Origin: Halobacillus litoralis
Lineage (GTDB): Bacteria > Bacillota > Bacilli > Bacillales > Halobacillaceae
NCBI RefSeq assembly: GCF_020524025.1
Contig: NZ_JAIVKN010000001.1
Span: forward strand, 558,001-622,000
Length of the DNA stretch: 64,000 nt
Direction of reading: 5' to 3'
In this document: in pieces, positions 44,169-52,624 of the stretch
How the letters are laid out: the number at the start of each line of letters is the position of its first letter
Numbering within the stretch: the first letter of the stretch is position 1
Translations under genes and position numbers: made by a program
Notes under the pieces: generated by a model
Seen by the model: only the letters and a program-made list of their open reading frames with translations
Told to the model about the DNA's origin: nothing
The model's database searches: none

Positions 44169-45640
44169 GTCATACAGCAATCGTTGGAGGCGGAATCGGA
44201 GGCTTAATGACAGCTTTACTTCTATCCAAGGACAAAAACCGCACAGTATCTATTTATGAAAAAAACGATTATCTGGGCGGCCGGCTTACTTATGAACGGC
44301 ATGGAGAATTCAAGATCGATCAGGGGCCTACGATTGTCCTTTTACCGGAAATGCTCCTCAGCATTTTGGAAGAAGGAGGTATAGATAGAACCAGTATTCC
44401 TTTAATTCCATGTGATCCGCTTTATCATATCCATTTTTCAGACGGATTGTCGTTTCGAAAATATGCCGATCCAGAGAAACAAAAAGAAGAATTACAAAAG
44501 ATTTTTCCAGGAAACGAAGTTCATTTCGATCGTTTTTTAAAGGATATGAAAGCTCGTTTCCTGCAAGGGAAAGCTCAATTCCTCGAGCAGTCGTTTGTTG
44601 AGAAGCGCACGTTCTTCTCAAGGAAGAATTTAAAGACGCTTATGAAGTTAAAAGCTTATCAAAATGTCAAGAAGATGATGCGCAGTTACTTCGATGATGA
44701 ACGCCTGGTAGAAGCGTACACTCTTCAAACCTTATACATCGGGGGTCATCCTGAACAGTCTCCAGCTATGTATTCACTTGTTTCCTATAGTGAGCACGAA
44801 CATGGAATCTGGTATTTAAAAGGAGGTTACGCCCATCTTGTCGAAATTATAACGAAAGAGCTTGAAAAGCGTGGCGTACAGATGTACACAGGGAAGGCTG
44901 TCGAAAGAATTGTGACCAGCGGTGATCAGGCTTCTTCCCTGATTGCAGATGGACAGATGCATTCGTTTGATGATGTAGTATTAAATGGTGATTTTCCAAT
45001 CATGGATCAGCTGTTGAAGAATGAAAAACGATTAAACCGTAAATACACCCCTTCCTCTGGATGTCTGCTTTTATATATGGGGCTGGACAAAATTTATGAG
45101 AGTGATTCCATTCATCAATTCTTCATGTCGAGTGATTTTGATCATCATATGAAGCAGGTGTTTACCGACAAGCAGCTCCCGGATGACCCTTCTTTCTACA
45201 CTTTTCATCCATCCATAGTAGATGATTCGCTTGCACCTGAGGGAAAAGGTGTTCTATATACCCTTATTCCTGTTCCAACAGGCGAGGGAGTAGATTGGAG
45301 CGGGAAAGATGCCCTCATTGAGAAAGTACTGAATGAAATGGAAGACAGAGGTTTTCCGAATTTAAGAAGTCATACCGAATGGATGCATGTGCGGACGCCG
45401 AAGGAAGCTGAAAAAGATGGTCTTTATTCCGGTGGGAGCTTCGGGATCGCCCCAACTCTTTTTCAATCGGGCGTGTTTCGTCCCCAACTGCAGCCATATT
45501 CCCTGACGAATGTGTATGCTGTTGGAGCATCTGTGCATCCGGGCGGCGGGGTTCCGATAGTGATGCAGGGGGCAAAATTGTTGGCAGATTATTTGCAATT
45601 TGGTGCAAAAGAAAGGCATAATTACAAGCGAGGTGTTTAG
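44165..45640 (+). CDS. CrtN-type carotenoid desaturase (second of two)
   Basis: A 491-residue relative of the preceding gene, with [16 protein letters not shown] and [11 protein letters not shown] at the N-terminus and [18 protein letters not shown] at the C-terminus, closest in motif wording to S. aureus CrtN (GASTHPGAGVPIV). It may be the dehydrosqualene desaturase. The start is ATG 44165, which overlaps the preceding stop as ATGA and has AAGGAGG upstream; the reading frame continues upstream without a better start. Followed 2 bases later by crtM, so the three are one operon. Confidence 0.87.
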   Translation: MSHTAIVGGGIGGLMTALLLSKDKNRTVSIYEKNDYLGGRLTYERHGEFKIDQGPTIVLLPEMLLSILEEGGIDRTSIPLIPCDPLYHIHFSDGLSFRKYADPEKQKEELQKIFPGNEVHFDRFLKDMKARFLQGKAQFLEQSFVEKRTFFSRKNLKTLMKLKAYQNVKKMMRSYFDDERLVEAYTLQTLYIGGHPEQSPAMYSLVSYSEHEHGIWYLKGGYAHLVEIITKELEKRGVQMYTGKAVERIVTSGDQASSLIADGQMHSFDDVVLNGDFPIMDQLLKNEKRLNRKYTPSSGCLLLYMGLDKIYESDSIHQFFMSSDFDHHMKQVFTDKQLPDDPSFYTFHPSIVDDSLAPEGKGVLYTLIPVPTGEGVDWSGKDALIEKVLNEMEDRGFPNLRSHTEWMHVRTPKEAEKDGLYSGGSFGIAPTLFQSGVFRPQLQPYSLTNVYAVGASVHPGGGVPIVMQGAKLLADYLQFGAKERHNYKRGV

Positions 45641-45642
45641 TG

Positions 45643-46479
45643 ATGACGGACTTAAATCAAGCATACGATCATTGTCGTGGAGTAATTGAAAAGCATTCAA
45701 AAACGTTCTCCAAAGCTTTCGCGATGCTGCCAAAAAAGCAGAAAAGGGCGGTATGGGCCATTTATGCCTTTTGCCGCCGTGCCGATGATATTGTCGATGA
45801 AGGACAAAACCCCAAAGCCGAACTTGAAGACTTCGCTTATGAGTTCGATGCATTTATGGAAGGTAAGCTCGATTTAACCGACCCTTGCTGGGTGGCTCTC
45901 GATGATGTGTTTCGAAATTTTTCAATAGATCCGGAACCTTATTATGACATGATTAAAGGGCAGCGGATGGATTTATATCCCAGAGACTTAAAAACGAAGG
46001 AAGATCTGCTTAACTATTGTTATCATGTAGCAAGTACAGTAGGTTTGATGCTTTTACCTGTCATTGCACCAGGAAAAGTCGCTTCTTTAAAGAAAGGGGC
46101 GATTGAACTTGGGTATGCCATGCAGCTGACCAACATTCTGCGTGATATTGGAGAAGATATGGAGATCGATCGAATTTACTTACCTAAAGATGTTATGGAC
46201 AAGCACGGATATACATTTGTTGATCTTCAGGAACAAAGAGTCAATCCTGCTTTCGTTAATTTATGGGAAGACCTGGCGCAGGATGCCGAAATGTATTACG
46301 ACAGGGCTGCAAAAACGCTGCCTGATTATCCTGTTTATTCAAGGACACCTGTCGGAGGAGCAGCAAAAATGTACCGTGCCATTCTGCCAACGGTCAGGAA
46401 AAATGAATACCAGGTTTTTGGAAAGCGTAATTTTGTCTCAGACAAACGAAAGAAGCAGATTATTGCAGAGATGCAGTAA
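45643..46479 (+). CDS. crtM: Dehydrosqualene (diapophytoene) synthase
   Basis: A 278-residue prenyl synthase of the squalene/phytoene synthase family. Both aspartate-rich Mg2+ motifs are present: RRADDIVDE and [14 protein letters not shown], plus the ILRDIGED / RIYLP segment. Beside CrtN-type genes and CrtP/CrtQ-type genes it most likely condenses two farnesyl-PP to dehydrosqualene, the C30 carotenoid precursor, though C40 phytoene synthesis is not excluded. ATG 45643 is preferred over GTG 45640 because GAGGTG is 7 bases before it. Its last codons form one arm of the operon terminator. Confidence 0.9.
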   Translation: MTDLNQAYDHCRGVIEKHSKTFSKAFAMLPKKQKRAVWAIYAFCRRADDIVDEGQNPKAELEDFAYEFDAFMEGKLDLTDPCWVALDDVFRNFSIDPEPYYDMIKGQRMDLYPRDLKTKEDLLNYCYHVASTVGLMLLPVIAPGKVASLKKGAIELGYAMQLTNILRDIGEDMEIDRIYLPKDVMDKHGYTFVDLQEQRVNPAFVNLWEDLAQDAEMYYDRAAKTLPDYPVYSRTPVGGAAKMYRAILPTVRKNEYQVFGKRNFVSDKRKKQIIAEMQ

Positions 46480-46494
46480 TCTGCTTCTTTTATT
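46451..46494 (+). terminator. Terminator of the crtN-crtN-crtM operon
   Basis: AAGAAGCAGATTATTGCA and TGCAGTAATCTGCTTCTT pair (one mismatch), followed by TTATTTC; the left arm lies in the crtM coding end. Confidence 0.85.
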
Positions 46495-46945
46495 TCCACG
46501 AACCTTAATAAAAATGATTATATAATCCACATCCGATACTGGTGGTTGATTTTTGTACAAATTCATATGTACTTGCCTTGGTGATCAGCAGGCTCAGAAA
46601 CCGGTACTCGTGCGTGAAGCAGGACAGGGAATGGAGAAAGCACAGCCACAGTCATTGAATCAACCATTTAAACGTATCTATAAACAAGCCTGAGCTTTCC
46701 AACTAACATCCTCTCATCTGAGCAGATGGTTAACAAACTTTTTACTAAATCTTTTTTCCGGTAGAAGGATTTTTTATCAGCGATAACGAAGAATCTTTAC
46801 AACAGTTTTGACAGCTGTTTTCCTGCTTTAATGCGAAGGTGCTTTTTTTAAATGAAAAAGGGGACGTGAACGATTTGTACAGGTGATTCTTTTGTTAGTG
46901 ATTAAGTCTGCATCTGTTTCTTGTAACCTTGAAGGGAGAGATTCT
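46495..46945. other. Gene-poor interval with one doubtful small frame
   Basis: TATAAT at 46521 precedes a TTG-start frame at 46553-46693 (46 codons, containing QQAQKPVLVREAGQG), with only a GGTGG as Shine-Dalgarno. AACCA/TGGTT inverted sequences flank it. I see no other gene signals, and it is not listed as a gene. Confidence 0.35.
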
Positions 46946-47227
46946 ATGGAATCTATGGTGTTTTTTACTTACCCCTTTTTCATCATGATCACCTTTGTTT
47001 TTCTTTCAAGTGCCCTGACACTTATTTTCTTTAAACAGCTGCCGTTTCTATTTCTTGTGATGTTGAGTATGGTCATTGGTTACCTTTACTCCATTTTTTT
47101 GGGTGGAGAGGGGACGGCCCCTTATGCTGTCACTATAAGCGGGATGGTTTCTCTTTTAGCGGTAGGACTTGTTCATGGAGGATTGTACGCTGGAAAAACA
47201 GCAGAGGAAATTGAAAAACACGTATAA
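46946..47227 (+). CDS. Small three-helix membrane protein, unknown
   Basis: A 93-residue protein from ATG 46946 (preceded by GAAGGGAGAG) with about three hydrophobic segments (5-28, 32-50, 57-80) and a polar tail ending EEIEKHV. The open frame extends upstream without a Shine-Dalgarno. No family recognised. Confidence 0.62.
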   Translation: MESMVFFTYPFFIMITFVFLSSALTLIFFKQLPFLFLVMLSMVIGYLYSIFLGGEGTAPYAVTISGMVSLLAVGLVHGGLYAGKTAEEIEKHV

Positions 47228-47290
47228 AACCTCTTTAACCGGCGAATACTTGTAGCAACGAATTGGATCGTACGGAAAGGAGAGGTGAGC

Positions 47291-47437
47291 GTGGCGGAGA
47301 AGTATTTGATTTATTATCAAGCAAAATCAGGGATTGTGAAGCAGGTTCCTGTGTTTGCCAGTCATAAAGAGAAAGCCCGTGAAGATCATTTGAAAAACCA
47401 TCCTCAGTCAAAAATTACACATATTCGTTTACTTTAG
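47291..47437 (+). CDS. Small protein, unknown (48 residues)
   Basis: GTG start after AAAGGAGAGG. Sequence begins MAEKYLIYYQAKSGIVK and ends ITHIRLL; basic, without a membrane segment. Strand-helix-strand pattern like many DUF-type small Bacillus proteins. It lies 63 bp after the preceding membrane gene and is directly followed by a strong terminator, so may share its transcript. Confidence 0.6.
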   Translation: MAEKYLIYYQAKSGIVKQVPVFASHKEKAREDHLKNHPQSKITHIRLL

Positions 47438-47440
47438 AAG

Positions 47441-47474
47441 AAAAGCAGCATCCACCGCGGATGCTGCTTTTTCT
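47441..47474 (+). terminator. Terminator after the 48-residue protein gene
   Basis: AAAAGCAGCATCC with GGATGCTGCTTTT, 5-base loop. Confidence 0.92.
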
Positions 47475-47565
47475 ATTTCGTATGGGTTTTTGGGTTAAAA
47501 AATAATCCGATACAAGTAAACAGCCATACTTAGGAAACTCTATAGGGAAAGGAGGTCGATACAAA

Positions 47566-48117
47566 ATGAAATACTTTTTAGTCATCCTGAGCTGTCTGGT
47601 GGTTTTCCTATTTCCTCAGTCCGGGTCATCGCAGACATTGAAAGATGTCACATATATGACTTCAGAGACAGAAAAGAATCAGCAAATTGAAGAAATATTC
47701 AGTCGTGTTTTTCAATTGAAGAAAGGGGAGGACACCATTCGTTACTGGTACAACAAAGTCGATTTGAATGAGGATGGAGTACCGGAAGTCTTTGTTTACT
47801 TAAGCGGGCCGATGGTCTGTGGAACAGGAGGGTGCAGCGCCATTCTACTTGAAAAAAAGGATAATCGATACCAGGTGAAGACCAAGTTCTCTTTAGTGAG
47901 AAGTCCGGTAATCGTGAGTAATGAAAAGACCAATGGGTGGAAGAATCTTGTTATGTATGTGGCAGGCGGGGGCATGAAAGGAGCTTACAAACAATTAACG
48001 TATCAGGATGGGACGTATCCATCAAACCCATCCGTCCAGCCTGATATCAAGCAGGAAAATATAAAAGGAACGGCTATCATCAGTGATGCACCTGAAAAGA
48101 ATGGCATCGATTTTTAA
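47566..48117 (+). CDS. Secreted protein, unknown
   Basis: A 183-residue exported protein. Signal peptide about residues 1-22 (MKYFLVILSCLVVFLFPQSG...SSQ). The segment DLNEDGVPEVFVYL is a calcium-type or EF-hand-like loop as seen in Bacillus secreted proteins, followed by a Cys pair (MVCGTGGCSAI). The rest is a beta-rich body. AAAGGAGG precedes the ATG. No enzymatic motif recognised. Confidence 0.65.
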   Translation: MKYFLVILSCLVVFLFPQSGSSQTLKDVTYMTSETEKNQQIEEIFSRVFQLKKGEDTIRYWYNKVDLNEDGVPEVFVYLSGPMVCGTGGCSAILLEKKDNRYQVKTKFSLVRSPVIVSNEKTNGWKNLVMYVAGGGMKGAYKQLTYQDGTYPSNPSVQPDIKQENIKGTAIISDAPEKNGIDF

Positions 48118-48204
48118 TTCCATTAACGCTGACGTGCTGTATATTGAGTAATGACATACATCTAAGGGAATAAGTGTTCTTAAATGAAAGAGTGGAGGGG
48201 TCCG

Positions 48205-48648
48205 ATGTCAAGCAGCGACGAATTGTATATCCAGGAATGTATTGACATTGCAAAGCAGTGTATAGAAGCAGGTGATGAACCATTTGGTGCTCTTCTCGTC
48301 AAAGATGGAGAGGTCGTCATGAGAGAGGGAAATCATGTTAATACGAACAGTGATCCCACCCATCATGCAGAACTTGCGCTCATTCGAAAGTACTGCACTG
48401 ATTATCAAATCAGCGATTTAAAAGACTATACGCTCTACACAAGCTGTGAACCATGTGTGATGTGTTCAGGAGCCATTATTTTTGCCGGTGTTGGGCGTGT
48501 GGTCTACAGTGTTTCGAATAAACAGATGGCAGAAAAGAAAGGGAAGGGGATTATGATTGCCTGTAAAGAAGTATTTAAAAACAGTCCTTACCAACCGGAT
48601 GTGAAGGGGAAGGTATTGAACAATGAAGGATTGCAGCTGTTTGAGTAA
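48205..48648 (+). CDS. Nucleoside/cytosine-type deaminase
   Basis: A 147-residue zinc deaminase of the CDA superfamily. Motif HHAELALIRK supplies the zinc His and catalytic Glu; SCEPCVMCSGAIIFA supplies the two zinc cysteines (PCxxC). This arrangement is shared by guanine, cytosine and tRNA-adenosine (TadA) deaminases; the C-terminal PYQPDVKGKVL resembles guanine-deaminase relatives. Start is ATG 48205 with GGAGGGG upstream; the frame opens 7 codons earlier. Confidence 0.85.
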   Translation: MSSSDELYIQECIDIAKQCIEAGDEPFGALLVKDGEVVMREGNHVNTNSDPTHHAELALIRKYCTDYQISDLKDYTLYTSCEPCVMCSGAIIFAGVGRVVYSVSNKQMAEKKGKGIMIACKEVFKNSPYQPDVKGKVLNNEGLQLFE

Positions 48649-48676
48649 GAGCCTTTTCAGGAGGCTCTTTTTTGTT
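48647..48676 (+). terminator. Terminator after the deaminase gene
   Basis: AAGAGCC with GGCTCTT flanking a 9-base loop, then TTTTG. Confidence 0.8.
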
Positions 48677-48733
48677 TGGGAAATAAAAGAAGACCTCTCT
48701 TCTCGCGTGCACTCACTATATTGCCACCGGCCG

Positions 48734-48761
48734 GTTTTACGATAATAAAGGGCGTTTTACG
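48734..48761. promoter_or_regulatory. Direct repeat upstream of the MurE-like gene
   Basis: GTTTTACG occurs twice, starting 20 bp apart (48734 and 48754), upstream of a TAGAAT -10 at 48791-48796 that has no good -35. This layout fits an activator-dependent promoter, as an inference. Confidence 0.4.
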
Positions 48762-48839
48762 GATAGAAAATTCGGGAACAGAAGTTATTGTAGAATACTT
48801 TATCGAGGTAAAGTGTATTTTTGATTAAAGGATGATGAT

Positions 48840-50342
48840 ATGAAAAGAAAAGAGTATCTTCTCAATGAGCTGTTTACTGGTACATTCTGGGGCCCTGATC
48901 GTCAGATGATTGCTTCCGTAGCCTACGATTCCCGTGAAATTGAACTAGACGATGCTTTTGTTTGTATTAAAGGTGAAAATCAAGACGGACATTTTTATAT
49001 AAATCAAGCAATTAATAAAGGCGCAAAGACGATTATTGGAACAGACAGCGAACGACTTCATACATATGCAGGAGCTTTTCCTCACATTAGTTTTGTGTCT
49101 GTGAATGATAGTCGCTCTGCTTTGGCCAGGCTCTCCTCAGTTGTTTGTGGTTCTCCTTCTGATTCCCTCTATACAATTGGTGTAACAGGCACAAATGGGA
49201 AAACAACAGTTTCTTCGTTTACCCATTCTCTTCTCAATGGTTTATCCTTCCGCACCGGCTGTTTGGGGACAGCTGGCATATGGGATGATAAGCAGAAGAC
49301 AGAGTTTAAACAATCCGTGCCGACTACACCTGAAGCCCCCGATATTCATCGCGCTTTAGAATATTTCTGTAATAGGAAAATGAAAGCTGCCGTTATTGAA
49401 ACGACTTCGATCGCCCTTGATCAGAAGCGTTTAGATACCATCCACTTTGATGTGGCTGTTCATACAAATTTAACACCAGAACATTTGGAATATCATCAAA
49501 CGATGGAAGCTTATAAACAAGCTAAAATAAAGTTGTTTCAACAATCCTCTCAAGCGGTCATCAACGCCGATGACCCTCTGATGGCGGATGAACTGATTGA
49601 GAATTTCCCAGGCCCGCTGCTCACCTATGGCATCAGTCAGTGTGCTGATATACAAGCTTCTAATATTGAAACGACTAGGGAAGGAACATCCTTTGATATG
49701 GATGCGTTTGGAGTCAAGTACCACGTATCTGCTCCTGTTTTTGGACGGTACAATGTATTAAATCTTCTCGCTGCAATCGGTGCTTGTCATCAGGTTGGTT
49801 TTTCGATAGAAGAAATATTGACTGTCATTCAAAATATCCGTAAACCAGAAGGTCGTTTTCAGCTGGTAGAAAAGGACGTACCTTATCAGATTTTACTTGA
49901 TTATGCACACACACCTGATGCTTTAAGTCATGTGTTGGAGGCAGTTCATCACATCCCTCATCAAAAATTGATTGTTATGATTACAGGCATCGGTCTCAGG
50001 GATCCTAAAAAGCGTCCTCTTATGGCTGAAGTCATTGAGGGAGAAGCAGATGAAATAATTGTCAGTGTCGACCAGCCGGGACATGCCAGCAGGCAGGAGG
50101 TTGTCGATGATGTCTGCCGTGGATTTAAACAACCTTCATCCGCTCATATTCATAGGAAACTGCATAGGGAAGAAGGCATTCACCACGCACTTGATCTTGC
50201 CGAATCAGGAGATTTAGTCCTGTTGACGGGAATAGGATTTGGAGGCTATCAAGTTATTGGTGATGAAAAGGTTCCTTACTCGGAACTTGAAGTGATTGAT
50301 CAATACTTTAATCAGGTGTCCCTTTCTAAAAAACTGGTATGA
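48840..50342 (+). CDS. MurE-like Mur ligase with altered amino-acid site
   Basis: A 500-residue Mur ligase most like MurE (UDP-MurNAc-tripeptide ligase). ATP site TGTNGKTT at 116-123, HTNLTPEHLEYHQ with the lysine in YKQAKIKLF (carbamate Lys), and a C-terminal ligase domain. Two sites differ: MurE's DNPR (diaminopimelate) or DNPA (lysine) motif is DQPG (411-414), and ESSHA at the substrate site is ETTSIA. It stands alone, away from any division/cell-wall cluster, so a housekeeping murE probably exists elsewhere. ATG has AAGGATGATG upstream; weak promoter with direct repeats. Confidence 0.78.
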   Translation: MKRKEYLLNELFTGTFWGPDRQMIASVAYDSREIELDDAFVCIKGENQDGHFYINQAINKGAKTIIGTDSERLHTYAGAFPHISFVSVNDSRSALARLSSVVCGSPSDSLYTIGVTGTNGKTTVSSFTHSLLNGLSFRTGCLGTAGIWDDKQKTEFKQSVPTTPEAPDIHRALEYFCNRKMKAAVIETTSIALDQKRLDTIHFDVAVHTNLTPEHLEYHQTMEAYKQAKIKLFQQSSQAVINADDPLMADELIENFPGPLLTYGISQCADIQASNIETTREGTSFDMDAFGVKYHVSAPVFGRYNVLNLLAAIGACHQVGFSIEEILTVIQNIRKPEGRFQLVEKDVPYQILLDYAHTPDALSHVLEAVHHIPHQKLIVMITGIGLRDPKKRPLMAEVIEGEADEIIVSVDQPGHASRQEVVDDVCRGFKQPSSAHIHRKLHREEGIHHALDLAESGDLVLLTGIGFGGYQVIGDEKVPYSELEVIDQYFNQVSLSKKLV

Positions 50343-50348
50343 AACTCA

Positions 50349-50377
50349 CCCTTAGAGCCTCTTCTCTAAGGGTTTTT
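50349..50377 (+). terminator. Terminator after the MurE-like gene
   Basis: CCCTTAGAG with CTCTAAGGG, 6-base loop, then TTTTTG. Confidence 0.9.
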
Positions 50378-50607
50378 GCGTTTACGATGCTGAATAAATT
50401 GGGGTAGGCGATATTCAAGCTTATCGCAGGTATTTGTAAAACTTCATTTTGGGACCTCTGCTTAAGTTTGTAATCCCGGGGAGACGGGGAGGTTTCGATT
50501 ATCTTGTATGGATCCTGTTTTTTAACTTACTCATCATGAAAATAATAGGAACTTTATAGTTGGATGTTCGTATAGTTATTAGGAAGAATTTTATGGGGGG
50601 AAATTTG

Positions 50608-50781
50608 ATGTTGTGGGATAAACCTAAGTGCACGTATTGTGAAAAAGAAATAAAAGAGGAGGATGTTGTTTTTGTGAAAATGCGTTACCCTAAGCGGAAA
50701 GGTTTTACAGAAATTAAGGCATATCTAAGAAATGAAGGTACATTTATTTGTGAAGAGTGCTTTAATAGTAAAATGGAATAG
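50608..50781 (+). CDS. Small zinc-ribbon-like protein
   Basis: A 57-residue protein from ATG 50608 (GGGGGG just upstream; a longer frame upstream is unlikely). It contains CTYCEKEIKEEDVVFVKMRYP and CEECF near the C-terminus, giving a CxxC...CxxC zinc-ribbon pattern. Such proteins are frequently annotated, probably wrongly, as hydroxamate transporter components. Function unknown. Confidence 0.7.
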   Translation: MLWDKPKCTYCEKEIKEEDVVFVKMRYPKRKGFTEIKAYLRNEGTFICEECFNSKME

Positions 50782-50884
50782 TTATATGACAGAAACGACT
50801 GTTTAAGACATACATACCAGCACCTATCTACGGAACCTTAGATGATATTAAAGCAGCCAAAATTCCATGTGAGGAGCGAACAAT

Positions 50885-51370
50885 ATGAAGGAAGGAATTA
50901 TAACATCAAAAGGTATTAAAGATATAGGAGAGGTGAAAATCGTTGGTTATCGAGTCGTGTGTGAAGGTGAAAAATACATAAAGGAAATCCCAAAAGCGGC
51001 TCAATTATTAAAAGAAAGAACGAAAGAAATAAACCATGTGATGAATTCCGGTAAACAAATAGGAGCTTTTGTTGTTGAAGAATCCACACCAGAAGAAGAT
51101 GGGTACTGGATTGGTGCGCAGGTCAGTAAATATGAAGATATTCCACAAGGTATGACTACCTTAACCATTCCCCCGCAGACGTACGCAGCTATCCTTCACA
51201 GCGGACCGAACAGAGAAATCAAAGCTGGTTATGAAGATTTACATAGGTGGATAGAAAAAGAAGGTTACACACGTTCGAACCATACTTGGAATTTAGAAAT
51301 TTATCATAAGCACAACAAACCAGAAGATCCTTCTCATGTGCTGGTGGAGTTAAACGATTCGATTTTGTAG
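50885..51370 (+). CDS. GyrI-like (effector-binding domain) protein
   Basis: A 161-residue protein of the AraC effector-binding/GyrI-like superfamily. It contains the pattern GYRVVCEGEKYIKEIP, WIGAQVSKYEDIPQGM and TLTIPPQTYAAI, then HRWIEKEGYTRSNHTWNLEIY, the usual two SHS2-like halves. Members bind small hydrophobic ligands. No DNA-binding domain is attached. ATG has GAGGAGCG upstream. Confidence 0.82.
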   Translation: MKEGIITSKGIKDIGEVKIVGYRVVCEGEKYIKEIPKAAQLLKERTKEINHVMNSGKQIGAFVVEESTPEEDGYWIGAQVSKYEDIPQGMTTLTIPPQTYAAILHSGPNREIKAGYEDLHRWIEKEGYTRSNHTWNLEIYHKHNKPEDPSHVLVELNDSIL

Positions 51371-51538
51371 GGACAAATAAAAAATGAAAATCAGGATGAT
51401 GAGATATGAGTCGTCCTCCATATAAAAATTCACATTAATATCAGGCTTTCAGATGAGGGAATTATCCTTAAACGATTCATTATTGAACATCAGTACAAAT
51501 TTCTAACAAGCTTTTTAGCGATGGAGGGAGATCAGGAA

Positions 51539-51958
51539 ATGGGAGAGAAGTTATGGAGGATTGGAACGACTTACATCCCTGTTACGAACGTAAATTTATC
51601 TTCGGAATGGTATGTACATCAATTAGGTGCAGAGTTAAACTATCAGGATGAGGACAAAGCCATCATCAACTTGGCTGATCTAAGTATTTTTTTAGTAAAG
51701 GCCGGTGAAAATCAAACTTCTAATTTTATTGATACCTACGGAAAAGAGCGTTTTTCTTTCACTTTTGAAGTTAATGGGCTTAGTGCATTGGAAGCCCTTC
51801 ACAAAGATTTTTTGAAGAAGAAAATCCGGGTAGGAGACGTGGAGAACCGCGGACACGCGGGCAGGAATTTTGTTTTTTATGATCCCGATGGTAATAAATT
51901 CGATGTCTGGAGTGAACTTAGTCCTATCTTCAAAGAGAAATTTCTAATCTCAGATTAA
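51539..51958 (+). CDS. VOC (glyoxalase/bleomycin resistance fold) protein
   Basis: A 139-residue protein with the vicinal-oxygen-chelate layout: TTYIPVTNVNLSSEWYVHQLG at the N-terminus and FVFYDPDGNKFDVWSE near the end. Residues of the usual metal triad are only partly present, so it could bind rather than catalyse. ATG 51539 is chosen; GGAGGG is 12 bases upstream, giving imperfect spacing. Its 3' end touches a minus-strand pseudogene. Confidence 0.78.
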   Translation: MGEKLWRIGTTYIPVTNVNLSSEWYVHQLGAELNYQDEDKAIINLADLSIFLVKAGENQTSNFIDTYGKERFSFTFEVNGLSALEALHKDFLKKKIRVGDVENRGHAGRNFVFYDPDGNKFDVWSELSPIFKEKFLISD

Positions 51959-52204
51959 ATTGGAACTGTACTTTTGAATAGTAGATACAAAAGATTCCCT
52001 ATCTATTTTCAACCCTCTTGGAAACATCTCCGCTTGCTGTATTCCATATGACATTGGCTTCTTGTAACTGTACAGGTGGAGGGGATCATCTGCTTTACAA
52101 TACAAATGAGCCGTTGGTACACCCACATCATAATCCTCAGCAAAGCACCCTGTCAGAAAATAAATAAAGAACAATCCTGCCAATACCTTCGAAAATCTTT
52201 ACAT
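51950..52204 (-). pseudogene. Decayed lipoprotein gene
   Basis: A good Shine-Dalgarno AAGGGAG is followed by ATG at 52204 and at once by a TAA stop (52201-52199); removing that stop gives a lipoprotein signal (MxRFSKVLAGLFFIYFLTGC) with a lipobox and the start FAEDYDVGVPTAHLYC. A little downstream the coding signal changes frame: another frame reads VQLQEANVIWNTASGD, which resembles the continuation of a Bacillus lipoprotein I recall, and ends early. So there are at least a nonsense change and a frameshift. Confidence 0.6.
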
Positions 52205-52242
52205 GAAATCTCCCTTATCTACCCAGCATTAAAAAGCCCTGT

Positions 52243-52425
52243 CTATAATTTGCTCTCCTGCTTCCTTGAAAAAAAAGTATAAATAAGATAGCCGATCACT
52301 CCGATCCCACCAATGCCCTTAACCGTCCGGTATGATGTATTTCCCGTCATAAAGTCGTTAATAAGAAAGCCCGCAATAACAAGTCCTAAAATGATTACAA
52401 TGATCAATTTTGCTTTTTGACTCAC
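52243..52425 (-). CDS. Small two-helix membrane protein, unknown
   Basis: A 60-residue protein starting at GTG 52425 after AGGAGGCAGG, with hydrophobic segments (KLIIVIILGLVIAGFL and IGGIGVIGYLIYTFF) and a basic tail FSRKQESKL. No family recognised. It lies 38 bp upstream of the pseudogene on the same strand. Confidence 0.6.
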   Translation of the reverse strand: MSQKAKLIIVIILGLVIAGFLINDFMTGNTSYRTVKGIGGIGVIGYLIYTFFSRKQESKL

Positions 52426-52560
52426 TGTCCCTGCCTCCTAAGAATTTGTTTTGTATTCTTTACCCCCAACGTGGTGAAATAAACAAATATTGGAAAATGA
52501 GGTCTTTCAAGGGTTACCAGGAAAAGGGAGGGATACCGGTATCCATTCTTTTTGATACAG

Positions 52561-52594
52561 AAAAGCCCGCAGACTTATGCCTGCGGGCTTTTCA
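52561..52594. terminator. Terminator of the minus-strand carotenoid operon
   Basis: AAAAGCCCGCAG with CTGCGGGCTTTT over an 8-base loop. T tracts exist on both strands. Confidence 0.9.
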
Positions 52595-52624
52595 TTGTTT
52601 CAAAGAAATGAGGCGGCCGGAGAG

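Noticed and set aside
46553-46693. 46-codon TTG frame between crtM and the next gene
   Set aside because: Has a TATAAT upstream but only a weak Shine-Dalgarno and no recognisable pattern; not enough to call a gene.
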